Shown: positions 8,662 to 16,153 of the stretch, in pieces
How the letters are laid out: the number at the start of each line of letters is the position of its first letter
How positions within the stretch are numbered: position 1 is the stretch's first letter
Assembly: GCF_002355595.1 (NCBI RefSeq)
Contig: NZ_AP017422.1
Span: forward strand, 3,720,001-3,784,000
Direction: 5' to 3'
Length of the DNA stretch: 64,000 nt
Origin: Filimonas lacunae
GTDB taxonomy: Bacteria > Bacteroidota > Bacteroidia > Chitinophagales > Chitinophagaceae
Program-made: the position numbers and the translations under genes
Notes under the pieces: generated by a model
Told to the model about the DNA's origin: nothing
The model's input: only the letters and a program-made list of their open reading frames with translations
The model's database searches: none

Positions 8662-10515
8662 ATGAAAGAAATAAAACAGATTATACAAGCTTACCGGCAG
8701 GCCCAACAGCAGCAAAGAAAAGTGGTGCTGGCTACCGTGGTGCATATAGAGGGCAGCGCTTACCGCGCGCCGGGCGCACGTATGCTGGTGCAGGATGACG
8801 GACGCATAACGGGCGCTGTAAGTGGTGGCTGCCTGGAAGGCGATATATTGCGTAAAGCCCTGCAGGTAATGCAGAAAGAACAACCGGTGCTCATCACCTA
8901 CGATACCACAGAAGATGAAGATGCCTACAGCCTTGGCGTAAGCCTGGGCTGTAACGGCATTATACGCATATTACTGGAACCCGTGGGCAACCATGCCCAT
9001 AACCCCGTGCTGCTGCTGGAAAAAGCCATCAGCACACGCACCCCTGCTGTAATAGCCACCTTCTATACCCCCGAAGATAGCAGGCATACGAAGCAAGGCA
9101 CATACCTGTTGTGTAATGAAGAAGGCCAGCTGTTGCATGCAGGAAGCCATTCGCCTGCCGTTAACAAAAACGATCATCAGGCTGAAACAACTGCCAGTAA
9201 CAACAGGGATGACCTACCTGCCGCCCCCATTGGCATACACCGCCTGCAACCAGATATAGCGCAGGTGTTTGCCCTGCAAAGCAATGCATTTATAGCCTAT
9301 GCCCCCGATACCGCCACCACAGCGGCTTATACTGCCTTCCTGGAATATTTAGCCCCCGCCCCTGCCTTAATAATAGCCGGTGCCGGAAACGATGTATTAC
9401 CTGTAGTGCAGGTAGCTGAGATACTGGGCTGGGATATCACCCTGGTAGATGGCCGGCCGGCTTATGCCAGCCAGGCGCGCTTTCCCACATGCCGCATACA
9501 GGTATCGCCCGCCAGCAATCCGTTAGGCCAGGTGCCTTGCGATGCGCATACGGCTATTTTGCTAATGACGCATAACTACCAGTATGATAAAGCGGCTTTG
9601 CAACAGGCCCTGCAAACCAATGCTGCCTATATAGGTATACTTGGCCCTGCCAAAAAACGCAACCGTTTATTGCAGGAATTACAGGAAGAAGGCATTGCTG
9701 TTACACCACAACAGGAGCAACGCATTTATGGCCCCATGGGGCTGGATATAGGCGCAGAAACACCCGAAGAAATTGCCCTGTCTATTATCAGCGGCATTAA
9801 AGCTGTGTTTGCGCAACGCAACGGCAATGCACTGCGCAGCCAGAAGGGCAGCATTCATCAACGCAACACCCGCATCAGCAGCCCTTTGGAAACCTACGGC
9901 GTATTACTGCTGGCCGCCGGCCAAAGCAAGCGCCTGGGCAGCCCCAAGCAGCAACTGATGTATAAGGGCGATACTTTATTAAGAAATGCCACCCGCACAG
10001 CCTGCGCCTTACAGGCCGCAGCCACGGTAGTAGTGGCCGGAGAAAATGCAGCCGGTATACAGCAACAGCTACAGGATATGCCTGCTATAGTGATACCGAA
10101 CGAACAATATGCCGAAGGCATGGCCAGCAGCATACGCGCAGGCGTACAATACCTTACCGGCCACTATCCGCAATTGCAGCATATACTGGTAATGCTGTGC
10201 GACCAGCCCTACCTTACCACACAGCACCTGCGCCTGTTGCTGCACCGGCAACAAAGTACCGGGGCAGCTATCACCGCCAGTTACTACGCCAACCGTAAGG
10301 GCGTACCTGCTTTGTTTCACCAGCAACAGTTTGCTGCATTGCTGCAACTGGAAGGTGATACGGGCGCCAAACACCTGATAGAAGCCCTGGGTAACGAAGT
10401 GGAGCAGGTAGCGTTTGCCGCATTGGCCAACGATATTGACGATAACAATGCTTACTGGCAATTAATAGCAGCGGCAGAACAGACAAAAGAGAAGCATGAT
10501 TACAGACAGCTATAA
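8662..10515 (+). CDS. XdhC-type cofactor chaperone fused to MocA-type cytidylyltransferase
   Basis: 617 aa, a fusion. The N-terminal part (about 1-90) is the XdhC/CoxI domain (GSAYRAPGARMLV; GAVSGGCLEGD). The middle (about 230-385) is the XdhC Rossmann domain (LIIAGAGNDVLPVVQVAEILGW). The C-terminal part (about 411-600) is a MobA-like nucleotidyltransferase with LLLAAGQSKRLGSPKQQL. MocA makes molybdopterin cytosine dinucleotide from Mo-molybdopterin and CTP. XdhC/PaoD binds the finished cofactor, helps its sulfuration and inserts it into the apoenzyme. One polypeptide could channel the cofactor between these steps. It sits directly after paoC and its 3' end overlaps moaA by 20 bp. The domain assignment is strong. 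Channelling is inference. Confidence 0.9.
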   Translation: MKEIKQIIQAYRQAQQQQRKVVLATVVHIEGSAYRAPGARMLVQDDGRITGAVSGGCLEGDILRKALQVMQKEQPVLITYDTTEDEDAYSLGVSLGCNGIIRILLEPVGNHAHNPVLLLEKAISTRTPAVIATFYTPEDSRHTKQGTYLLCNEEGQLLHAGSHSPAVNKNDHQAETTASNNRDDLPAAPIGIHRLQPDIAQVFALQSNAFIAYAPDTATTAAYTAFLEYLAPAPALIIAGAGNDVLPVVQVAEILGWDITLVDGRPAYASQARFPTCRIQVSPASNPLGQVPCDAHTAILLMTHNYQYDKAALQQALQTNAAYIGILGPAKKRNRLLQELQEEGIAVTPQQEQRIYGPMGLDIGAETPEEIALSIISGIKAVFAQRNGNALRSQKGSIHQRNTRISSPLETYGVLLLAAGQSKRLGSPKQQLMYKGDTLLRNATRTACALQAAATVVVAGENAAGIQQQLQDMPAIVIPNEQYAEGMASSIRAGVQYLTGHYPQLQHILVMLCDQPYLTTQHLRLLLHRQQSTGAAITASYYANRKGVPALFHQQQFAALLQLEGDTGAKHLIEALGNEVEQVAFAALANDIDDNNAYWQLIAAAEQTKEKHDYRQL

Positions 10516-11479
10516 CAGAGTACACGATTACCTGCGCATATCGCTTACCGACCTCTGCAATCTACGGTGCAGCTATTGCATGCCCGAAGAAGACTATCCT
10601 TTTATGCCCGCAGCGCAACTGATGCAACCGGCCGAAATAGCAGAGATAGTAAAGATATTTGCAGCGGAAGGAGTAACCAAAGTGCGTTTAACAGGTGGTG
10701 AGCCGCTGGCCCGGAAAGACTTTGACGATATTCTTTTTCGCTTACAGCAACTGCCTGTAAAATTAACCCTTACCACCAATGCCACTTTATTGCACCGGCA
10801 TATAGATCAATTGCTGGAAGCAGGTGTAAGCAGCCTTAACATTAGCCTGGATACACTGCAGGCCCCAAGGTTCTTTTCCCTTACACGACGCGACCGTTTT
10901 TTTCAAACCAGGGAAAACATTCAACTGGCCTTGCAAAAAGGGTTGCAAACCAAAATAAACATGGTGGTAATGAAGGGCGTGAATGAAGCGGAAATTCCGG
11001 ACTTTATTGAATGGACCCGGCATTCGCCCATAGAAGTTCGCTTTATAGAATTCATGCCTTTTGCCGGCAACCACTGGTCGGGCACACAGGTGTTTTCGAA
11101 GCAGGAGATACTGGAACTGGTGCAACAGCATTACTCTATTACTCCCCTGCCTGTTCCCCCACACTCTACCAGTACCCCTTACCAGATACCAGGGTTCCAG
11201 GGTTCTTTTGCTATTATCAGCACCATGAGCACACCTTTTTGTGCAGGCTGTAACCGGATGCGACTGACCGCCGATGGCAAAATGAAAAATTGTTTATTTT
11301 CAAAAGAAGAAACCAATCTGCTGCAAGCCTTACGGGAAGGAAAGCCCCTGCTACCACTGATACAAACCAACATATTGGGCAAAGCCGAAAAGCTGGGTGG
11401 CCAGTTTAGCGGGCAGGCTTATAAACACCTGGAAGGAGACAAACTTGTAAACAGGAGCATGATAAGCATAGGAGGATAA
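10496..11479 (+). CDS. moaA: GTP 3',8-cyclase
   Basis: 327 aa, normal length. The radical-SAM cluster motif is CNLRCSYC (C21, C25, C28). The second, substrate-binding [4Fe-4S] site uses C249, C252 and C266 (FCAGCNRMRLTADGKMKNCLF). The C-terminal Gly-Gly needed for activity is present (ISIGG). It converts GTP to 3',8-cyclo-GTP, the first step of molybdenum cofactor synthesis, in the cytoplasm. The product goes to the MoaC part of the fusion at 15240. The ATG lies inside the end of the previous gene, which points to coupled translation. Confidence 0.95.
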   Translation: MITDSYNRVHDYLRISLTDLCNLRCSYCMPEEDYPFMPAAQLMQPAEIAEIVKIFAAEGVTKVRLTGGEPLARKDFDDILFRLQQLPVKLTLTTNATLLHRHIDQLLEAGVSSLNISLDTLQAPRFFSLTRRDRFFQTRENIQLALQKGLQTKINMVVMKGVNEAEIPDFIEWTRHSPIEVRFIEFMPFAGNHWSGTQVFSKQEILELVQQHYSITPLPVPPHSTSTPYQIPGFQGSFAIISTMSTPFCAGCNRMRLTADGKMKNCLFSKEETNLLQALREGKPLLPLIQTNILGKAEKLGGQFSGQAYKHLEGDKLVNRSMISIGG

Positions 11480-11490
11480 AACAAATAAAC

Positions 11491-12693
11491 ATGACCAACC
11501 AACTGATTACCGTATCAGAAGCCAAAGCTATTATAAACCGGTTACCGCTTACCCCGCAAACCGTGCTTACCTCACTACCGGCAGCGGCAGGCAGCGTGTT
11601 GGCGCAAGACCTTCATGCGCTGATAGATATACCTGCTTTTAACCAATCGGGCATGGATGGGTATGCCTTTGCCTTTGCCGATCTTGACACCTACAACCAT
11701 TCATTGCAAATAGTAAGTAAAATAGCAGCCGGCAGCGGCGAGCGTATTACGTTGCAGCCCGGCCAGGCAGCACGGGTATTTACCGGCGCTCCGCTACCTG
11801 AAGGCAGCGATACGGTGGTAATGCAGGAAAACACTACAATAAATAACGGGCAACTTTATATAACGCAACCTACCCTGCAAAAGGGAGATAACTTTCGCCC
11901 TGCAGGTTCTGAAATACAAAAAGGCCAGCTGGCTTTATCTAAAGGCACGGTAATTACACCCGGCACCATCGGCTTTCTGGCAGGTATGGGCTATGCACAG
12001 GTACCGGTATATGCCCCACCTAAAATAGCCCTGCTGGTAACAGGCGACGAACTGCAATCGCCCGGCACCCCGCTGCAATACGGCCAGGTGTACGAAGCTA
12101 CTTCTGTCATGCTGGAAGCCCTGTTGTTACAAATGGGTATTACTGTAACTACCACCTATGTACCTGATAGCCTGGATGCCACTATTGCCGCACTGGACAG
12201 CGCCTTACAGCAGGCAGACATTATACTGCTTACCGGCGGGGTAAGTGTTGGTGAATTTGATTTTGTAGTGCGCGCTGCACAAAGCTGCGGTGTGCAGCAA
12301 CTGTTTCACCGCGTGCTGCAGCGTCCCGGCAAACCTTTATACGCCGGTGTAAAGCTGGAGAAAACCGTAATAGGCTTACCGGGTAACCCCTCATCGGTGC
12401 TTACCTGTTTTTACCAGTATGTATGGCCCCTGTTACGAAAGCTTACCGGCCACAACGATCAGCTGCAGCAGTTACAAGCGCCACTGGCAGGCCCGCACAG
12501 GAAGCCCCATGCATTACGGCATTTTTTAAAAGGCCAGTATGCCAACGGGCGTGTTACCTTATTGCCCGCACAGGAATCGTACCGCATGCGCAGCTTTGCC
12601 GTAGCCAACTGCCTGGTAGAGTTGCCGGAACCCGCCGCTACCTACGAAGAAAACGACCTTGTACATCTTTATTTATTACCGCAATATGGATAA
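11491..12693 (+). CDS. moeA: Molybdopterin molybdotransferase
   Basis: 400 aa, the family's usual length. The N-terminal linker domain has FNQSGMDGYAF, then GAPLPEGSDTVV. The MoCF-type domain has VTGDELQSPG and LTGGVSVGEFDFV, and PGKPLYAG and GLPGNPSS are visible. The C-terminal domain IV is present. It inserts molybdate into adenylylated molybdopterin, the step after MogA/MoaB activation. It lies 11 bp after moaA and its stop overlaps the following permease start. Confidence 0.95.
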   Translation: MTNQLITVSEAKAIINRLPLTPQTVLTSLPAAAGSVLAQDLHALIDIPAFNQSGMDGYAFAFADLDTYNHSLQIVSKIAAGSGERITLQPGQAARVFTGAPLPEGSDTVVMQENTTINNGQLYITQPTLQKGDNFRPAGSEIQKGQLALSKGTVITPGTIGFLAGMGYAQVPVYAPPKIALLVTGDELQSPGTPLQYGQVYEATSVMLEALLLQMGITVTTTYVPDSLDATIAALDSALQQADIILLTGGVSVGEFDFVVRAAQSCGVQQLFHRVLQRPGKPLYAGVKLEKTVIGLPGNPSSVLTCFYQYVWPLLRKLTGHNDQLQQLQAPLAGPHRKPHALRHFLKGQYANGRVTLLPAQESYRMRSFAVANCLVELPEPAATYEENDLVHLYLLPQYG

Positions 12694-13426
12694 TCATGTT
12701 TGGATATACCCGCTGTTATTAGCAGTGGCTTTTTTATACTCCTCCGTAGGGCATGGTGGCGCCAGCGGCTACCTGGCCCTGATGGCATTGTTTGGCGTAG
12801 AAGCAGCCGTAATGAAGCCTACCGCCTTACTGTTAAACCTGTTTGTATCACTTACCTCTTTTATATTTTATTACCGGGGCAAATATTTTAACCTGCGCCT
12901 GTTTTTACCGCTGGCCATTGCCTCTATGCCTATGGCTTATGTGGGTGGCGCCATGGCTATACATGATACCCTGTATAAAAAAATGCTGGGCATCTTTTTA
13001 CTGATACCGGTGGCGCGTTTTCTTTTTTTCCGCGATATAGAAGTCAACCGCACCACACGTCCGCCGGTAATAGCCCTGCTGTGCATAGGCGCTGCCATTG
13101 GCCTGTTATCGGGCATGCTGGGCATTGGAGGAGGGGTAATACTATCACCGGTGTTACTGCTGCTGCGCTGGACCGATCAGAAGCAGGCAGCAGCCATCAG
13201 CGCGTTGTTCATTTTTGTAAATTCTTTGTCGGGCCTGATGGGCCAGTTCACCAAAGGCATATCCTTTAGCCCCGAAATGACCATCTATGTAGCCATCGCG
13301 TTTTGTGGCGGACTACTGGGCTCTTATTTCGGCGCTATCCGGTTTCCGCAAAAAACCATTAAGCTGTTGCTGGCACTGGTGCTGGCCGTAGCGGCATTTA
13401 AATTGTTTTTACCTAATTTATTATGA
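12686..13426 (+). CDS. TauE/SafE-family membrane permease
   Basis: 246 aa from the ATG at 12686 (MDNHVWIYPLL), overlapping the moeA stop by 8 bp. An upstream in-frame ATG at 12659 is less likely. About eight hydrophobic segments are visible. The N-terminal HGGASGYLAL and the internal GMLGIGGGVILSPVLLLL are the two inverted-repeat signature loops of the sulfite exporter TauE/SafE family. Members move sulfite, sulfoacetate and other small anions. Its place between moeA and moaD, each overlapping, suggests transport of molybdate/tungstate or a sulfur oxyanion linked to cofactor sulfuration. No ModABC transporter genes are seen in this window. The substrate is inference. Confidence 0.85.
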   Translation: MDNHVWIYPLLLAVAFLYSSVGHGGASGYLALMALFGVEAAVMKPTALLLNLFVSLTSFIFYYRGKYFNLRLFLPLAIASMPMAYVGGAMAIHDTLYKKMLGIFLLIPVARFLFFRDIEVNRTTRPPVIALLCIGAAIGLLSGMLGIGGGVILSPVLLLLRWTDQKQAAAISALFIFVNSLSGLMGQFTKGISFSPEMTIYVAIAFCGGLLGSYFGAIRFPQKTIKLLLALVLAVAAFKLFLPNLL

Positions 13427-13659
13427 GCCAGATTTCTGTATATTTTTTTGGCCGGTTAACGGATATCACTGGCAGCAGCCGGCTGCAAATGCCATTGGCC
13501 AACGATACCGATGCGTTGCAGCAGCAACTACTGCAACGCTTTCCGCTGCTGCAACAGGCTACGTATATAATTACCGTTAACCGTATCATCATCAGCCAGT
13601 GTACCCCGTTACATGCACAGGCCGAGGTGGCCTTACTACCTCCTTTTTCGGGGGGCTAA
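13423..13659 (+). CDS. moaD: Molybdopterin synthase sulfur carrier subunit
   Basis: 78 aa, ubiquitin-like beta-grasp protein. It begins ISVYFFGRLTDITG and ends exactly in the required Gly-Gly (PPFSGG), where the thiocarboxylate forms. MoeB (next gene) adenylylates this C-terminus. The thiocarboxylated form then donates sulfur to precursor Z with MoaE. It overlaps the permease stop by 4 bp. Confidence 0.93.
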   Translation: MSQISVYFFGRLTDITGSSRLQMPLANDTDALQQQLLQRFPLLQQATYIITVNRIIISQCTPLHAQAEVALLPPFSGG

Positions 13660-13670
13660 AACTAAATGGA

Positions 13671-14780
13671 ATGACAAACAATAATACTGCTGATTATACC
13701 CGCTATCACCGGCAGATGCTGCTACCCGGTATAGGGCTGGCAGGTCAGCAAAAACTTGCACAGGCGCGTGTGCTGGTAATAGGCGCCGGCGGCCTGGGCT
13801 GCCCTGTGCTGATGAGCCTGGCCGGAGCCGGTGTGGGCCTTATAGGTGTGGCAGATGATGGGCTTGTAGAGTTAAGTAATCTGCACCGCCAGTTTTTATA
13901 CCGGATGGAAGATATAGGGCAGTTAAAAGTTATTTGCGCTCAACAGGCATTGCAGGCACTGAACCCGCAGATAACGGTTCACCCCTATCCTGTTGCCATT
14001 ACTGTACACAATGCACTGGAAATAATCAGCAATTATGATATCATTATAGACGGTACCGACAACTTTCCCAGCCGCTATCTCATCAACGATGCCTGCGCCC
14101 TGTTAAGCAAACCGCTTATCTATGGCGCTGTATCGCGGTATGAAGGCCAGGTGGCCCTGTTTACCAACGGCATCACCTATCGCGATGTGTTTGCGCAACC
14201 ACCCCGTGCCGGTGAAATAGAAAATTGCAGTGAAGCAGGTGTAATGGGTGTATTGCCAGGCATTATTGGTGGCTATATGGCCAACGAATGCATTAAATGG
14301 ATAACAGGCACCGGCGAGCTGTTAACAGGCCAGCTGCTTACCTATTCTGCACTCAACCATCAACAGTTTATCATACAATTGTCAGCCACCGAAGCCGGGG
14401 CTGCCGCATTGCCTGCCAGCAGAGAAGCATTTGTACAAACCGATTATCCCGCAGCCTGCGGCGTAAGCAGGATGCAGGAAGGAGAAATAGACGCCGCCAC
14501 CTTACACACCCTGCTACAACAGGACCGCCCTTTACTGGTGGATGTGAGAGAGCTGCATGAAACACTGCCCGGTATTACCTGGGCACACCTGCGCATTCCC
14601 CTTTCGGTGCTGGCACAACAACTACCCGAAGCGGGCGATACACCGGTAGTATTTATTTGCCAAAGCGGCAAGCGCAGCTTACAGGCCTTAACCCTGTTTA
14701 AACAGGTGCATGCCAGCAGTGTTACTAAAGCCTATAGCCTGGCAGGCGGCTTACAAGCCCTGCACCAACACAAACCATAA
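13671..14780 (+). CDS. moeB: MoaD-adenylyltransferase fused to rhodanese domain (MoeB-like)
   Basis: 369 aa from the ATG at 13671, 11 bp after moaD. The ThiF/MoeB adenylation domain spans about 1-245: VIGAGGLGCPVL nucleotide-binding loop, then LSNLHRQFLY, DGTDNFPSRYLIND and the NCSEAGVMGVLPGIIG loop with the conserved Cys. A C-terminal rhodanese domain (about 265-369) has the active-site loop CQSGKRS. Together they can activate MoaD and deliver persulfide sulfur, as in eukaryotic MOCS3/Uba4. The paired CxxC zinc cysteines usual in MoeB are not visible (YRDVFAQPP where Cys would be expected), a variant that may be normal for the phylum. Confidence 0.92.
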   Translation: MTNNNTADYTRYHRQMLLPGIGLAGQQKLAQARVLVIGAGGLGCPVLMSLAGAGVGLIGVADDGLVELSNLHRQFLYRMEDIGQLKVICAQQALQALNPQITVHPYPVAITVHNALEIISNYDIIIDGTDNFPSRYLINDACALLSKPLIYGAVSRYEGQVALFTNGITYRDVFAQPPRAGEIENCSEAGVMGVLPGIIGGYMANECIKWITGTGELLTGQLLTYSALNHQQFIIQLSATEAGAAALPASREAFVQTDYPAACGVSRMQEGEIDAATLHTLLQQDRPLLVDVRELHETLPGITWAHLRIPLSVLAQQLPEAGDTPVVFICQSGKRSLQALTLFKQVHASSVTKAYSLAGGLQALHQHKP

Positions 14781-14791
14781 CCCAGTAATTT

Positions 14792-15232
14792 ATGATGTCA
14801 TTAACCACCACCATATTCCGGGAAGGAGCCATTACGCCAGATACGATAGCCACCTGCCTGCAACAATACGCCACTGACCAAAGCATAGGCGGCTACTCCT
14901 GTTTTATAGGGCAGGTACGTGCTGATATAGTCAACGGCAACACCGTAACAGCTATAGAATACACCACCTATCGCGAAATGGCCGAAACAGCTGTGCGGGA
15001 TATAGCCACACAAATACAACAGCAATATGCCCTTACAGCAGTGGAAGTACTGCACAGCCTGGGCACCGTAGCAGCAGGCGGCATTTGCCTGCTGGTGTTA
15101 ACCGCAGCCCCCCACCGCAAAGCCGCTATGCAGGCCTGCGACCTGCTGGTAGAACGTATTAAAGCCGAAGTACCCATATGGGGCAAAGAGATATTGAATG
15201 AAAACGATTATCAGTGGAAAGTAAATCAGTAA
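14792..15232 (+). CDS. moaE: Molybdopterin synthase catalytic subunit
   Basis: 146 aa. It shows GGYSCFIGQVRAD near the start, then YTTYREMAE, and HRKAAMQACDLLVERIKAEVPIWGKE at the active site (read in two blocks). The Lys of RIKAE matches E. coli K119. After the Trp there is Gly where E. coli has K126, with a Lys one position further on. It forms the MoaD-MoaE heterotetramer that adds the dithiolene sulfurs to cyclic pyranopterin monophosphate. The start may be the first or second of two adjacent ATG codons (14792 or 14795). Confidence 0.93.
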   Translation: MMSLTTTIFREGAITPDTIATCLQQYATDQSIGGYSCFIGQVRADIVNGNTVTAIEYTTYREMAETAVRDIATQIQQQYALTAVEVLHSLGTVAAGGICLLVLTAAPHRKAAMQACDLLVERIKAEVPIWGKEILNENDYQWKVNQ

Positions 15233-15239
15233 CAGCAAC

Positions 15240-16142
15240 ATGGTAAACATCACGCATAAACAAAACACTTTACGTAAAGCCGTGGCACAGGCTATAGTGC
15301 AGGTTTCCGGCGAAGCCACCATGCAGGCCATACACAACCGGCAGGTGCCCAAAGGCGATGTGTTCGAGTTTTCGAGGGCAGCCGGCTTACTGGCTATTAA
15401 AAAAACAAGCGATGTAATACCCGACTGTCACCCCCTGCCCGTAGAGTATGCCGCTTTCACCTATCAAACCAGCGGTTTGCAAATTACCATCACCGCCGAG
15501 GTGCATACCATTTACAAAACCGGCGTGGAAGTAGAAGCGATGCACGGTGCAATGATTGCAGCATTGACCATGTATGACATGCTAAAGCCTATTGACTCGC
15601 GTGTAGAAATAGGCTCTGTAACACTGCAACAGAAAAAAGGCGGCAAAAGCGATCATCCCCTGCAACCACCCCACAATATAACCTGTGCAGTGGTAGTATG
15701 CTCTGACCGCGCATCGAAAGGCGAATATGAAGATGTATCGGGCAAGCTGCTGGTAAGCCTGCTGGAACAACGCAACCTGCCCGTAGCAGAATATGCCGTA
15801 GTGCCTGACGATATTGCCGCCATACAGCAAATAGCACAAAGCCTGCAAACGCAGGGTTACGACCTGGTGCTGTTTACCGGTGGCACCGGTGTATCGCCAC
15901 GCGATGTAACTCCCGAAGCCATTACCCCGCTGTTAACCCAGCCGGTGCCCGGCATTGCCGAAGCTGCCCGCAGCTATGGTATGCAACGTACTCCTATGGC
16001 TATGTTATCGAGAAGTGTAGCAGGTTTTATGCATAATACTTTGCTGGTAACATTGCCGGGTTCGCCCAACGCCGTGCGGGAATCGGTAGATGCCTTATTC
16101 CCGGCACTACTGCATGTATTTACTATCCGACACCAATCATAA
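15240..16142 (+). CDS. moaC: Fused cyclic pyranopterin monophosphate synthase and MoaB/MogA protein
   Basis: 300 aa, bifunctional. Residues about 1-135 are MoaC: CHPLPVEY, VEVEAMHGAMIAALTMYDMLK with the catalytic Asp and Lys. Residues about 150-300 are a MoaB/MogA domain with VVCSDRASKGEYEDVSG and LFTGGTGVSPRDVTPEA. MoaC turns the MoaA product into cyclic pyranopterin monophosphate. MoaB/MogA adenylylates molybdopterin for MoeA. The two steps are not consecutive in the pathway, so the fusion gives co-expression rather than direct channelling. It starts 7 bp after moaE. Confidence 0.93.
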   Translation: MVNITHKQNTLRKAVAQAIVQVSGEATMQAIHNRQVPKGDVFEFSRAAGLLAIKKTSDVIPDCHPLPVEYAAFTYQTSGLQITITAEVHTIYKTGVEVEAMHGAMIAALTMYDMLKPIDSRVEIGSVTLQQKKGGKSDHPLQPPHNITCAVVVCSDRASKGEYEDVSGKLLVSLLEQRNLPVAEYAVVPDDIAAIQQIAQSLQTQGYDLVLFTGGTGVSPRDVTPEAITPLLTQPVPGIAEAARSYGMQRTPMAMLSRSVAGFMHNTLLVTLPGSPNAVRESVDALFPALLHVFTIRHQS

Positions 16143-16153
16143 CTACTACAAAG

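Noticed and set aside
13599-13670. Upstream start for the MoeB-rhodanese gene inside moaD
   Set aside because: The extra residues are the moaD 3' end read in another frame; the ATG at 13671 matches the family start.
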